DNA from: Bacteroidota bacterium
Lineage (GTDB): Bacteria > Bacteroidota > Bacteroidia > AKYH767-A > OLB10
NCBI GenBank assembly: GCA_023251535.1
Contig: JAHEYP010000013.1
Coordinates: forward strand, 20,836-84,835
Direction of reading: 5' to 3'
Length of the DNA: 64,000 nt
This document shows, piece by piece, positions 52,324 to 61,497 of this stretch; within the stretch, counting starts at the first letter, position 1; each line of letters opens with the position of its first letter. The notes beneath the pieces were generated by a model, which saw only the letters and a program-made list of their open reading frames with translations, did not search any database and had not been told where the DNA came from. The position numbers and the translations under genes were made by a program.

Positions 52324-55179
52324 ATGGAAAAGCAAGAGAACAAAGAGATTCAGAAGAAGATTTTCGCCATTTTTTCATTTACAATGGCGTGTATGTTGTT
52401 TTTGCTGGTCATTACATACATTAATCTATCGAATACTAAAACCGAAAGCAATGAGCAAACCGCTGCATTGGGACGTATGTTTTTACTTGAGCGAATTCAA
52501 GATAATATCCAAGATATGGAATTAGATTTTGATGCATACATATATTCGAAAGATACTGCTTACATTTCAAAGTGTAACGAACATTATAATGCACTAACAA
52601 AGGACCTGCTGACAATAAAAGAACATTCTGAAAACAGGAAGTTTTTAATTGATATGATGAAAAGGTTAGAGGCTGAAACTAAAATCAAAATCGAAATCGA
52701 AAAAAGCAACATCAAAGAAATACAAATTAATCCGAATTATTTACTTAAAAGTAAAACGTCACTAGAACAAGAAAAAAAACATACAGATAAAATCAGAAAT
52801 ATTATTTCAAGTTTAGAAACGGAAGGGCGTCAAGTTTTGAACTTGCACAATGCCGAAGTATCATTAATGGCTAAAAAAACCATGATGCTTTTTGTAATTA
52901 CCGGGATACTAATGCTTACAATTCTTGCAGGTACTTTTTATGTTATCAGACGTGATCTTATAAAACTAAACATTGCCGAAAAAGAACTGAGCGCCTTCTC
53001 ATCGAAAATAAATGACCTTTACAACAATGCTCCTTGCGGCTACCATAGCTTAAATGCTGAAGGTACCGTTATAGAGATGAATGATACAGAATTGCGTTGG
53101 TTAGGTTACACCAAAGATGAAGTAATAAATAAATTAAAGGCCACAGATATTGTTGTTTGGGAAAGTGCTGAATTATTTTCAAAAAAATTCGCTCAATTAA
53201 TGAAGGATGGTAGTTTGTCTGATATCGAATTAACAATGATAAAAAAAGATGGAACTACAATTCCAGTTGTCATGAGTGCTTCGGTTATTTATGATCAACA
53301 TGGGAATTTTATTTCCAGCCGCTCTACTTGCTTTGACATTTCCGAACGAAAAAAATCGAGTGAACGCATTGCTTACCTCGCAACGCTATTAAATGAAAGC
53401 ACCGACTCTATTATTGGATTCGACAAATATTTCAATATTACAAGTTGGAATAAAGGAGCCGAATTAATTTTCGGATTTACACAAGAAGAAGCTTTAGGAA
53501 AATTGTTTGCTAACATGTTGTCGCCAGAGAATCAACAATTCCCTTATGAATCAATCAGAGCCCAACTACAAAAAAATGGCATTTGGAAAGGTGAAAGTCG
53601 ACATAAAGGAAAAGACGGAAAGTTTATTGAATTATTCTCTTCAATCACAAACGTATATGACGCAAGCAACAATTTCGTAGGGTATATCTGCATCAACCAA
53701 GATATCACAGAAACAAAAAAACTCGAGAAAGAATTTCGACAACTAAATGAAGATCTCGAAAACGAAGTTATTCGTAGAGGAAATGAATTAACAAAAACTA
53801 TTGAATATTCGTCCGACGCTTATTTAAGTATCGACAAAGAGCTAATCATTACTTACGTTAATGAAAAAGCAGCTCAACTTGTAGGGAAACCGAAGTCGGC
53901 AGCTATGGGTAAACGTATTACAGAATACATGACACCTAATGCATGGGAAATTTTAAGGGATGACATTACGAATTCACTAAGTACAAATATTGGATTCCAG
54001 AAAGAAGTAAATTTTCAATATGCCGAACGATGGATGGAAATAAGATGTTACCCTACTGATTCAGGTGCAAGCATCTTTATTCAAGAAATTACTGAGCGAA
54101 AGAAAAACGAAGCTATTTTAGCAGAAAGTGAAAAGAAATATCGATTGCTTTTTGAAAACAATCCCATGACCATGTGGTTGTTCGACAAGGCTACTCTCAA
54201 ATTTATCGATGTTAATGAAGCTGCAATCTCAACTTATGGATATTCGAGAGAAGAATTCCTCGAAATGACAATTTACGATATACGTCCGGCGAACGAACTA
54301 TATAAACTGGAGGAATACAGAAAGAACAATTTTGGAATAGCAAACTTTAACAATGGAGCATGGCGACATAAAAAGAAAAATGGCGATGAGATTTTTGTAA
54401 ACATATATGCCCATGACATTGAGTATATAAATCAGAATGCACGTTTAATTCTTGCTATTGATGTCACCGAAAAAATTATTGCAGAACAAGAACTTCAACA
54501 ATCACATCAGCAATTGCGCGACCTAAGTGCCCACTTACAAAATATTCGCGAAGACGAAAGAGGTAATATTTCGAGGGAAATACATGACGAACTTGGACAA
54601 CAACTCACGGGATTAAAACTTGATTTATCTTGGGTAAGAAAAAAAATGAAAACAGAAGATCCGGATGTTATCGAGAAAGTTCAGGAGACATTAATGTTAA
54701 TTGATTTAACAGTAAAAACAGTAAGAAGAATTGCAACGGATTTGCGTCCTGGAATTCTCGATGATTTAGGTCTAATAGCTGCCCTCGATTGGCAAAGCCA
54801 TGAATTCGAGAAGAGAAGCGGAATCCGTTGTGAGTTCATCGCAAAAGTAAACCCTCAGGAGCTTACCACCGAAATCTCGACGGGAATATTCAGAATCTAT
54901 CAAGAATCATTAACCAATATCGCTCGACATTCAAATGCAACGAAAGTGTCGACAATGTTGAGTAAAGAAGAAAACTTCCTCAAATTACAGGTTACCGATA
55001 ACGGAATTGGATTCGACGTCGACGCTTCAGAAAAAAAAGGAACACTTGGATTATTAGGCATGAAAGAAAGAGTACTCATGATGAATGGTAAAATTGAAAT
55101 GAATAGTATACCGGGAGAAGGCTCTACTTTTACTATCTTAGCTCCTATCGAATCTACAATTGATACAACTTTAATCTAA
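52324..55179 (+). CDS. membrane sensor histidine kinase with four PAS domains (HisKA_3 type)
   Basis: Sensor kinase of 951 residues. Order: first membrane helix about 14-34; periplasmic helical domain about 35-185; second helix about 190-210; PAS domains at about 225-345, 350-470, 485-600 and 610-725; HisKA_3 with the phosphorylated histidine H754 in REIHDELGQQL; HATPase with DNGIGFDV and GLLGMKERV to the end. NarL/LuxR-type regulators are the usual partners of this kinase class, and one starts 6 bases downstream. The four PAS domains suggest redox, light or small-ligand input, but no cofactor-binding residues stand out. ATG at 52324 is chosen; the TTG at 52297 would add nine hydrophobic residues. 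Confidence 0.88.
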   Translation: MEKQENKEIQKKIFAIFSFTMACMLFLLVITYINLSNTKTESNEQTAALGRMFLLERIQDNIQDMELDFDAYIYSKDTAYISKCNEHYNALTKDLLTIKEHSENRKFLIDMMKRLEAETKIKIEIEKSNIKEIQINPNYLLKSKTSLEQEKKHTDKIRNIISSLETEGRQVLNLHNAEVSLMAKKTMMLFVITGILMLTILAGTFYVIRRDLIKLNIAEKELSAFSSKINDLYNNAPCGYHSLNAEGTVIEMNDTELRWLGYTKDEVINKLKATDIVVWESAELFSKKFAQLMKDGSLSDIELTMIKKDGTTIPVVMSASVIYDQHGNFISSRSTCFDISERKKSSERIAYLATLLNESTDSIIGFDKYFNITSWNKGAELIFGFTQEEALGKLFANMLSPENQQFPYESIRAQLQKNGIWKGESRHKGKDGKFIELFSSITNVYDASNNFVGYICINQDITETKKLEKEFRQLNEDLENEVIRRGNELTKTIEYSSDAYLSIDKELIITYVNEKAAQLVGKPKSAAMGKRITEYMTPNAWEILRDDITNSLSTNIGFQKEVNFQYAERWMEIRCYPTDSGASIFIQEITERKKNEAILAESEKKYRLLFENNPMTMWLFDKATLKFIDVNEAAISTYGYSREEFLEMTIYDIRPANELYKLEEYRKNNFGIANFNNGAWRHKKKNGDEIFVNIYAHDIEYINQNARLILAIDVTEKIIAEQELQQSHQQLRDLSAHLQNIREDERGNISREIHDELGQQLTGLKLDLSWVRKKMKTEDPDVIEKVQETLMLIDLTVKTVRRIATDLRPGILDDLGLIAALDWQSHEFEKRSGIRCEFIAKVNPQELTTEISTGIFRIYQESLTNIARHSNATKVSTMLSKEENFLKLQVTDNGIGFDVDASEKKGTLGLLGMKERVLMMNGKIEMNSIPGEGSTFTILAPIESTIDTTLI

Positions 55180-55185
55180 ATTTTT

Positions 55186-55818
55186 ATGGTACGTATAATT
55201 ATCACTGAAGATCACACTATAGTTAGAAAGGGATTGATTCAAATATTAAAGGAAGAAATCCCTAATCTGGAAATCGGCGAGGCAGCAAATAGTATCGAGT
55301 TAAATCAGTTGCTGCACAATGAAAAGTGGGACATGGTAATTAGCGATATCAGTATGCCCGGCAGAAGCGGAATTGATAACCTTAAACAAATTAAAGAGCT
55401 TTATCCCACCCTTCCCGTTTTGATGCTGAGCATGCATCCTGAAGAGCAATATGCCATACGTTCACTAAAAGGAGGAGCTAGTGGATATATCACCAAAGAG
55501 AGTGCGCCGGATGAATTAGTGCTTGCAGTAAAAACGATTTTATCGGGAAGAAAATATATCTCTGCAAAATTAGCCGAACATTTAGCCAACCACCTTTCGC
55601 CTAATGAAAAAGGAGGATTACCTCACGAATCACTATCCGATCGCGAGTTTGATGTTTTGCGTTTAATTTCATCAGGAAAAACTGTTTCGGAAATTGCAGT
55701 AGATTTATCACTTAGTGTGACTACTATAAGCACCTACAGATCGAGAATTCTCGAAAAAATGCATATGCGTACAAACGCAGAGCTAACGCATTATGCAGTA
55801 AGCCAAGGGATCGTATAA
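55186..55818 (+). CDS. NarL/LuxR-family response regulator (pair 1)
   Basis: Two-domain regulator of 210 residues. The receiver has acidic residues E8-D9 and phospho-acceptor D54 in VISDISMPG, a Ser/Thr switch residue in LMLSMHP and lysine in ITKES. The LuxR-type helix-turn-helix is at about 145-210: LSDREFDVLRLISSGKTVSEI followed by LSVTTISTYRSRILEKM. It starts 6 bases after the kinase stop, so the two form a pair. Its stop codon is followed at once by the palindrome TTGTAGTACAA (55819-55829). A closely related regulator, 57758-58396, ends the second pair. Confidence 0.93.
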   Translation: MVRIIITEDHTIVRKGLIQILKEEIPNLEIGEAANSIELNQLLHNEKWDMVISDISMPGRSGIDNLKQIKELYPTLPVLMLSMHPEEQYAIRSLKGGASGYITKESAPDELVLAVKTILSGRKYISAKLAEHLANHLSPNEKGGLPHESLSDREFDVLRLISSGKTVSEIAVDLSLSVTTISTYRSRILEKMHMRTNAELTHYAVSQGIV

Positions 55819-55829
55819 TTGTAGTACAA
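55819..55829. promoter_or_regulatory. palindrome TTGTAGTACAA (candidate regulator site)
   Basis: A perfect palindrome TTGTA-G-TACAA that starts directly after the stop codon of the first response regulator and lies about 90 bases before the stand-alone receiver gene (55920). The same site occurs as TTGTACTACAA at 58504-58514. Confidence 0.5.
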
Positions 55830-55919
55830 ACCACTACATATACCGTTGCAACTACTACTAACATTAATACATTAATCTATTTCGAGAACATATTGTCGGC
55901 TTTACTTTAGCGTCCTGCT

Positions 55920-56297
55920 ATGGTACTCGAAGATAAAAATATATTAATCATTGATGATATTTATGAGGATGCTAAAAGGGTCTCTAATTATTTGGAAATT
56001 CAATTTAGCAAAAAAGTAAGTATAAGCATCGACACCATTATTGATCAAAATTCCATTTCTGGAATTAAAGAAGTTGACCTCATAATATTCGACATTAATT
56101 TTAAGAATGGAAAGTGGATAGAAATTATTTCAACCATTCGTTTATATCATCGAAATACTCCACTGATTATTTTCACCAATCAAGTAGATCAATATTATAA
56201 AAAACTCTGCCAGTTAATGGGAGTCCATTCTTTTATGGACAAAACCACTCAGATCGAACAACTACCAGCCGTTATAAGGCAATTATTTCTAAATTAA
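55920..56297 (+). CDS. stand-alone receiver domain protein
   Basis: Single CheY-like receiver of 125 residues without an output domain. ILIIDDIYED carries the acidic pair D12-D13, the phospho-acceptor is D58 in IIFDINFKNGKW, the conserved Thr is in IIFTNQVDQ and the Lys in FMDKTTQI. The loop after D58 lacks the usual MPxxxG, so its partner contacts are likely unusual. It may act as a phosphate sink or as a connector to a protein target. It lies between the first kinase/regulator pair and the second kinase on the same strand, with 101 bp upstream of it. Confidence 0.78.
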   Translation: MVLEDKNILIIDDIYEDAKRVSNYLEIQFSKKVSISIDTIIDQNSISGIKEVDLIIFDINFKNGKWIEIISTIRLYHRNTPLIIFTNQVDQYYKKLCQLMGVHSFMDKTTQIEQLPAVIRQLFLN

Positions 56298-56377
56298 ACA
56301 AATAAAGTTCCTGAGAAAATAATAATTGGAAGAATGACAAGGAATTAGTATTTTTCACTCCTTTGATATTCTTCACT

Positions 56378-57751
56378 ATGAGTTATCCCGTAAGTAATAT
56401 TTTCTTTATGCTCGACCAAATCCGAGAGGGATTGGTTATACTCGACAAGGACTTCAATTATAAATACGTAAACAAAACGGCGGCACTGGTATTAGGAAAA
56501 CCAGTAAATGAAATAATCGATAAAGATATTTTTTCAGTATCTCCCAATGTTAGCGTTTCAAAATCATATCAATTAATTTCTTCTACACTTAAAGATGGAG
56601 AACATCGCGAATGGGAAGAATATTTTCCGAATGGTAAAATTTGGATTCAATTTTTTGCTAATAAAGTAAGTGATGAACTTCACATTTTCTTTCGTGATGT
56701 TACTGTTAAGAAAGCGGTTATCAAAAATGCTAACGACGAGAGAGAACGATTTGTATTAGCTGCTAAGGCTACTGCTGATATGATTTGGGATTGGAATCTG
56801 CTAACCGATGAAATTTGGTGGAACGACAATTTCTACATTCAGCTTGGATACATTCGAAACAAAGAATCGTCGAACATAGAATTCTGGAATAAAAACATTC
56901 ACCCAAGCGATAAAGATCGAGTTATTTCCAGTATAGAAGATGTTTTCAAGAACGACCAAGAGTATTGGAGTGAAGAATACAGATTCAGAATGGCGAATGG
57001 GAATTACTCTTACATTCTCGATCGTGGATTTGTAACTTATAACGAGCAAGGAAAGGCTATTAAAATGATTGGTGCAATGATGAATTTCACCGATAAAAAA
57101 GAAAAGGAAATGCGTTTGCTTGAATTAAGCTCTAAACTCCACTCTGTTGTTGAGGAAGAACGAAGCCACCTTGCTAGGGAAATTCATGATGAACTAGGCC
57201 AACAATTAACCTTACTTAAACTTGAACTTAATAGAGTTAAAAAGTTCTTGCCAGCTAATCCAGAAGAAGCTCTAATGCATCTTAATCATTCATTAGAAAC
57301 TGTAACTGGAAGTATTAAATCGGTTAAGAATTTATCATTCGAATTACACCCTCAACTAATTCGCGAGTTAGGACTAAACGACGCTTTGGATAGATATATG
57401 CAAAACTTCTCTCAACGCAGCGGATTGAATTGCAAACTTCAAATTGACGAGAACTTCAATTGCACCGATCAATCAACTTCCTTAACCATATACCGTATTG
57501 TACAAGAAGCACTGTCGAATGTAATTCGGCATGCAAAAGCTACCGAAGCACGCGTAAGCATTTGTTCCTCTAAACATCAATGGTTGATTTCTATTGAAGA
57601 TAATGGCACCGGAATGCCAGAAAAAACAGAGGAAAAAATCTCTCTCGGATTAACAGGAATGAAAGAACGTGCTCATATGATTAATGCCAAACTCGAAGTA
57701 ATTTCAAATGCAGGTGGCACCAAAATAAATATTGTAATTCCAATCCGATAG
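56378..57751 (+). CDS. cytoplasmic PAS-domain sensor histidine kinase (HisKA_3 type)
   Basis: Kinase of 457 residues without membrane helices. Two PAS domains (about 5-115 and 125-240, the latter with the WNLLTDEIWWNDNFYIQLGY and SYILDRGFVTYNEQGKAIKMIG segments), HisKA_3 with H270 in REIHDELGQQL, and an HATPase with DNGTGMP and LGLTGMKERAH. The catalytic half is closely similar to that of the kinase at 52324-55179, suggesting a duplication that lost the membrane sensor. The LuxR-type regulator follows 6 bases downstream. ATG at 56378 is chosen over a TTG at 56363 because the protein aligns from MSYPV. Confidence 0.88.
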   Translation: MSYPVSNIFFMLDQIREGLVILDKDFNYKYVNKTAALVLGKPVNEIIDKDIFSVSPNVSVSKSYQLISSTLKDGEHREWEEYFPNGKIWIQFFANKVSDELHIFFRDVTVKKAVIKNANDERERFVLAAKATADMIWDWNLLTDEIWWNDNFYIQLGYIRNKESSNIEFWNKNIHPSDKDRVISSIEDVFKNDQEYWSEEYRFRMANGNYSYILDRGFVTYNEQGKAIKMIGAMMNFTDKKEKEMRLLELSSKLHSVVEEERSHLAREIHDELGQQLTLLKLELNRVKKFLPANPEEALMHLNHSLETVTGSIKSVKNLSFELHPQLIRELGLNDALDRYMQNFSQRSGLNCKLQIDENFNCTDQSTSLTIYRIVQEALSNVIRHAKATEARVSICSSKHQWLISIEDNGTGMPEKTEEKISLGLTGMKERAHMINAKLEVISNAGGTKINIVIPIR

Positions 57752-57757
57752 ATCATC

Positions 57758-58396
57758 ATGATAAAAATACTAGTTGCCGACGATCATGCATTACTAAGGA
57801 GAGCTTTAATTCAGCTTATTAAAGATGAGTTCCCCGAAGCTGAAATTAAAGAAGCTGAAAATGGTCAAGTGGCACTCGACATCTTACGCAAGGAAAAATT
57901 TTCAATTGCCATTCTCGATATGACTATGCCCGAACGCGATGGCATGGATGTTTTAAAACAATTGCCTGTACATAATATTACAACTCCGGTTCTTGTTTTA
58001 AGCATGCACCCTGAAGAGCTTTATGCGCAGCGAATATTGCGCGCAGGAGGTTCAGGCTATCTTTCGAAAGATTGTAATCCTGAAGAACTTATTTCAGCAA
58101 TACAAACTATTTTAAAAGGCGAACATTATATCAGCCGATCGTTCGCAGGAAAGTTAGCGACCATCATTAGCGGAAAGTCTCCACAAGAGGAGTTGCTTCA
58201 TGAAAAACTGAGCGACCGCGAGTTGCAAGTATTGAAATTATATGCTCAAGGTAAAACCACGAATGAAATTTCCGATATCTTATCTATTACCATTAATAGT
58301 GTGAGTACTTACAAAGGAAGAATTAGAGATAAACTACATTTAAAATCGTCGGCCGACATGATTCGATTTGCTATCGATAATGGTTTATGCAACTGA
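57758..58396 (+). CDS. NarL/LuxR-family response regulator (pair 2)
   Basis: Regulator of 212 residues. Acidic pair D8-D9, phospho-acceptor D54 in AILDMTMPERDG, LSMHPEELYAQR with the switch serine, and the Lys in YLSKD. The LuxR helix-turn-helix is at about 145-210 (LSDRELQVLKLYAQGKTTNEI, ITINSVSTYKGRIRDKL). It is very similar in layout to the regulator at 55186-55818, including LSMHPEE and GGxSGY, and likely arose with its kinase by duplication. It starts 6 bases after the kinase stop. Confidence 0.93.
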   Translation: MIKILVADDHALLRRALIQLIKDEFPEAEIKEAENGQVALDILRKEKFSIAILDMTMPERDGMDVLKQLPVHNITTPVLVLSMHPEELYAQRILRAGGSGYLSKDCNPEELISAIQTILKGEHYISRSFAGKLATIISGKSPQEELLHEKLSDRELQVLKLYAQGKTTNEISDILSITINSVSTYKGRIRDKLHLKSSADMIRFAIDNGLCN

Positions 58397-58433
58397 TATT
58401 GGCCATGAATCGCTATTTATGATCAATGTCAGC

Positions 58434-58455
58434 CCCAGAAAGATTTTTTTCTGGG
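58434..58455 (+). terminator. probable terminator after the second regulator
   Basis: Arms CCCAGAAA and TTTCTGGG with a 6-base loop, 38 bases after the regulator stop. The following T tract is weak (CATTATTT), so confidence is moderate. Confidence 0.5.
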
Positions 58456-58502
58456 CATTATTTAAAAGATTTTTCCTCAAGCCAATTGCATAATTGTCAT
58501 AG

Positions 58503-58515
58503 TTTGTACTACAAA
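58503..58515. promoter_or_regulatory. palindrome TTTGTACTACAAA (candidate regulator site)
   Basis: Perfect 13-base palindrome with a central C, the same core (TTGTA-S-TACAA) as at 55819-55829. It lies about 215 bases before the receiver gene at 58730. Confidence 0.5.
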
Positions 58516-58609
58516 ATAACTGAGCAGTATTTTTTCTTAAAAAGCTCGCCTACCACTCTTGATTTAACCATTTTTTACCCCTAATAAAAACACCTCGCCA
58601 AATTAATCG

Positions 58610-58625
58610 TACTACACGTGTAGTA
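58610..58625. promoter_or_regulatory. 16-base palindrome TACTACACGTGTAGTA
   Basis: Fully self-complementary over 16 bases, about 105 bases upstream of the receiver gene. TACTAC half-sites recur in the neighbouring elements. Confidence 0.5.
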
Positions 58626-58631
58626 AGTGCT

Positions 58632-58649
58632 CTACAATTTCTGTTGTAG
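58632..58649. promoter_or_regulatory. inverted repeat CTACAA-N6-TTGTAG
   Basis: Two 6-base arms with a 6-base spacer, 6 bases after the 16-base palindrome and 80 bases before the receiver gene. It could be a second operator for the same dimeric protein. Confidence 0.5.
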
Positions 58650-58729
58650 CTATTCCGACGAAATGGATATTTACCTCTATTTATTTAAGAAACCAAAGTA
58701 CATTACTTTGCGTTCTACTTTTTAGATAT

Positions 58730-59161
58730 ATGAAGGGCAATTCTACAACTTACAAATCAATAATGGTAATCGACGATTTTGCATTAGATCGTCAAACATT
58801 ATCAGGAATGATTGAAACATTGAATATTACTGATAAAATTCTTCAGCGAGATTCAATGTTGAACGCAGTAAGTTATCTGCAAGATTGTGTGGTCGACAGA
58901 ATTCAGTTCCCTGAGATTATTTTTCTCGATTTGAATTTACCGGTACTTAGCGGTGAGGATTTCCTTGACGTTTTAGCGATGTTTGATCCGAAACTTCGCA
59001 GTAACACAAGAATTATAGTAGCTACAGGAGTAGAAAATGGCGAAAGGCTTGATAAAATCAAATCTCATACCATGGTAAACGGCATATTACATAAGCCGAT
59101 AAGATTAAAGGAGCTGGAACAAGCAGTGCAGAAGTCGGGGTTGCAGGACGTTGTTAAGTGA
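58730..59161 (+). CDS. stand-alone receiver domain protein
   Basis: Receiver of 143 residues without output domain. Acidic pair D15-D16 in IMVIDDFALD, phospho-acceptor D67 in FLDLNLPVLSGEDF, Thr in IIVATGVENG and Lys in LHKPIRL. The longer loop and the LSGEDFL stretch resemble receivers that relay phosphate to other proteins. It closes the signalling island; the upstream region contains three candidate operators, so its expression may be controlled by one of the two LuxR-type regulators (inference). It converges on der, whose stop lies 26 bases away. Confidence 0.85.
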   Translation: MKGNSTTYKSIMVIDDFALDRQTLSGMIETLNITDKILQRDSMLNAVSYLQDCVVDRIQFPEIIFLDLNLPVLSGEDFLDVLAMFDPKLRSNTRIIVATGVENGERLDKIKSHTMVNGILHKPIRLKELEQAVQKSGLQDVVK

Positions 59162-59186
59162 TGGGGGAATAGCAACAGTATAGAGA

Positions 59187-60509
59187 TTATTCCAGCTCTT
59201 TTTCTTTTTCTTTATTCCTAAAATATAATGTGATGGGAATTCCGCTAAAATCGAAATTCTCACGCATTTTGTTCTCTACAAATCGCTTGTATGATTCTCC
59301 AATGTATTGAGGCAAATTACAGAAGAACGCAAACGTTGGTGCATATCCCGGTAATTGGGTGATATACTTGATGCTAATGTTCTTCCCTTTTAATGCCGGC
59401 GGCGGATAATTCTGAACATAAGGCAACATCACTTTATTCAACTTCGATGTTGAGATCTTCGTTGTTTTATTGTTGTATACTTTTATCGCTGTTTCTAGCG
59501 CTTTAAAAACACGTTGCTTCGTTAATGTTGAAGTGAAAATAATAGGAACATCAACAAACGGACTTAATTTTTCTTTGATGGTCTCTTCGTATTTTTTCAT
59601 GGTATTGGTTTCTTTTTCCATAAGATCCCATTTATTCACCAATATCACTACTCCTTTTTTATTTCTTTCACAAAGGCGGAAGATGTTCATGTCTTGAGCT
59701 GCAATACCTTTTGTTGCATCTATCATCATCAAGCAAACATCGGCTTCTTCAATTGCTCTAACGGAGCGCATTACCGAATAAAACTCAATATCTTCTTTTA
59801 CTACTCTTTTCTTTCTTAATCCCGCAGTATCAATCAGCAAAAAGTCGAATCCGAAACTTTGATAGCGTGTGTAAAGTGTATCTCTCGTAGTTCCCGCAAT
59901 CGGCGTTACAATCGCGCGCTCTACTCCTATCAAGGTATTTAACAGCGACGATTTACCTACATTCGGTTGACCGATGATAGCAATACGAGGTAATTCAGGA
60001 ATCTCTACATCTTCAGGATCAAATACCGCTACCATGGCATCTAACAACTCTCCTGTTCCGCTTCCGCTCATAGCTGATATCGGATAAATATCGCCCATGC
60101 CCAACGCATAAAATTCGTTGGCTTCGTGAATTCGTTTTGAGCTATCTACTTTGTTAGTTACAAGAAATAATTTCTTCTTGCAACGACGTAACATATTCGC
60201 TACTTCTTTATCAAGATCCGTCAATCCGTCGGCTACATCTACCACAAACAAGATTACGTTTGCTTCGTCGATCGCTAACTGAACTTGTTTCCTGATTTCT
60301 CCTTCAAAAACATCATCTGACCCCGTAACATATCCACCGGTATCTATTACCGAATAGGTCCGTCCAATCCAATCTGCCTTCCCGTAGTGACGGTCGCGCG
60401 TTACTCCCGCCGTTTCATCTACGATCGCTTTTCTTGACTCTGTTAATCGATTAAATAAAGTTGACTTCCCTACATTCGGTCGTCCTACTATTGCAACTAT
60501 ATTTGCCAT
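59187..60509 (-). CDS. der: ribosome biogenesis GTPase Der
   Basis: GTPase of 440 residues with two tandem G domains and a C-terminal KH-like domain, needed for 50S subunit maturation. The first G domain (about 1-165) has GRPNVGKST (8-16) and NKVDSS; the second (about 170-350) has GQPNVGKSS and [14 protein letters not shown] and DTGGY are the G3 loops. The C-terminal domain (about 355-440) ends [17 protein letters not shown]. Double G domains make the assignment certain. It starts 8 bases after the era stop, so the two are co-transcribed. Confidence 0.97.
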   Translation of the reverse strand: MANIVAIVGRPNVGKSTLFNRLTESRKAIVDETAGVTRDRHYGKADWIGRTYSVIDTGGYVTGSDDVFEGEIRKQVQLAIDEANVILFVVDVADGLTDLDKEVANMLRRCKKKLFLVTNKVDSSKRIHEANEFYALGMGDIYPISAMSGSGTGELLDAMVAVFDPEDVEIPELPRIAIIGQPNVGKSSLLNTLIGVERAIVTPIAGTTRDTLYTRYQSFGFDFLLIDTAGLRKKRVVKEDIEFYSVMRSVRAIEEADVCLMMIDATKGIAAQDMNIFRLCERNKKGVVILVNKWDLMEKETNTMKKYEETIKEKLSPFVDVPIIFTSTLTKQRVFKALETAIKVYNNKTTKISTSKLNKVMLPYVQNYPPPALKGKNISIKYITQLPGYAPTFAFFCNLPQYIGESYKRFVENKMRENFDFSGIPITLYFRNKEKEKELE

Positions 60510-60517
60510 TGATTGTA

Positions 60518-61402
60518 TTATTGATCGTACCCAAACTTACGTAGCATATTTTCGTTATTACGCCAGTCGTCGAGTACTTTTACTGTTAATTCTAAATGCA
60601 CTTGTTTTTCGAGCACTTGTTCAAGCTTTTTCCTCGATTCAATTCCGAGTTTTTTGATCGCTTTCCCTTGATGCCCAAGTAATATTCCTTTTTGTGTTTC
60701 TCTCGCACAATAAATTGTGGTGTATATCCTGTCTATCGTTTCGCTTTCTTTATAGCCTGTAATCAGTACTTCTACCGAATACGGTATTTCTTGTTGATAC
60801 AAACTCAATATTCGCTCGCGTATAATTTCTGCTGCAAAGAATCGCATGTTGCGATCACTTACCGATTCATCGTCTTTGTCGAAATAAGCTGGTCCTTCTG
60901 GTAGCTCAGTAAGTATTTTAGTTACCATCACGTCGATGGCGAACTTATGCAATGCAGATATTGGCAGTATCTCCTTCGGATTCAACATTTCTTTCCAATG
61001 CGCTACCGCTTCTTCTACTTTCGCTTGATCTGCTGTATCTATTTTGTTGATGATAACATACACAGGTACTAACTGCGATGTTAACTTCATCTTTAATTCT
61101 TCGTCAATATTGCGATCATTGATTTCGGTTACATACAGAATTACATCGGCATCGGTGAAGGTTTCTTCTACCGCGCCAAGCATTCTTTCATGTAATTTGT
61201 AGGCAGGCTTCATGATTCCCGGCGTATCCGAAAAGACAATCTGATAGTTTTCATCATTCAGAATTCCTTTGATTCGGTGACGGGTGGTTTGCGCCTTGGC
61301 ATTCACAATGGAAAGATCTTGGCCCAACAACGCATTCATCAATGTGCTTTTGCCTACATTAGGCTTTCCTACGATATTTACGAAACCGGATTTATGCGAC
61401 AT
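60518..61402 (-). CDS. era: GTPase Era
   Basis: GTPase of 294 residues that binds the 3' end of 16S rRNA during 30S assembly. The G domain (about 1-170) has GKPNVGKST (11-19), the DTPGI G3 loop and NKID. The KH RNA-binding domain (about 200-290) includes the [19 protein letters not shown] stretch. Length is normal. It is preceded by a leaderless-type promoter (61408-61415) and followed by der 8 bases later. Confidence 0.97.
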   Translation of the reverse strand: MSHKSGFVNIVGKPNVGKSTLMNALLGQDLSIVNAKAQTTRHRIKGILNDENYQIVFSDTPGIMKPAYKLHERMLGAVEETFTDADVILYVTEINDRNIDEELKMKLTSQLVPVYVIINKIDTADQAKVEEAVAHWKEMLNPKEILPISALHKFAIDVMVTKILTELPEGPAYFDKDDESVSDRNMRFFAAEIIRERILSLYQQEIPYSVEVLITGYKESETIDRIYTTIYCARETQKGILLGHQGKAIKKLGIESRKKLEQVLEKQVHLELTVKVLDDWRNNENMLRKFGYDQ

Positions 61403-61407
61403 GGGTG

Positions 61408-61415
61408 CAAAGATA
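61408..61415 (-). promoter_or_regulatory. -7 element directly before era
   Basis: Minus strand TATCTTTG, exact consensus, ending 5 bases before the era ATG (61402). Transcription would begin at or next to the ATG. No clear -33 box. Confidence 0.6.
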
Positions 61416-61497
61416 CCGTTTTTTAGAGGAGCATGGAAGCTTTATTACTGACGAAAAGGCATGAAAAACCCTCAAAAACAGCTATTTTCTTCTTATT

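Larger units (their letters stand above)
58397..58729. other. 333-bp non-coding region upstream of the second stand-alone receiver
   Basis: No open frame of interest. It holds a probable terminator (58434-58455) and, in order, three related inverted repeats (58503-58515, 58610-58625, 58632-58649) built from TTGTA/TACAA, TACTAC/GTAGTA and CTACAA/TTGTAG. A near-consensus box TTACTTTG (58703-58710) precedes the receiver ATG at 58730. Confidence 0.6.
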
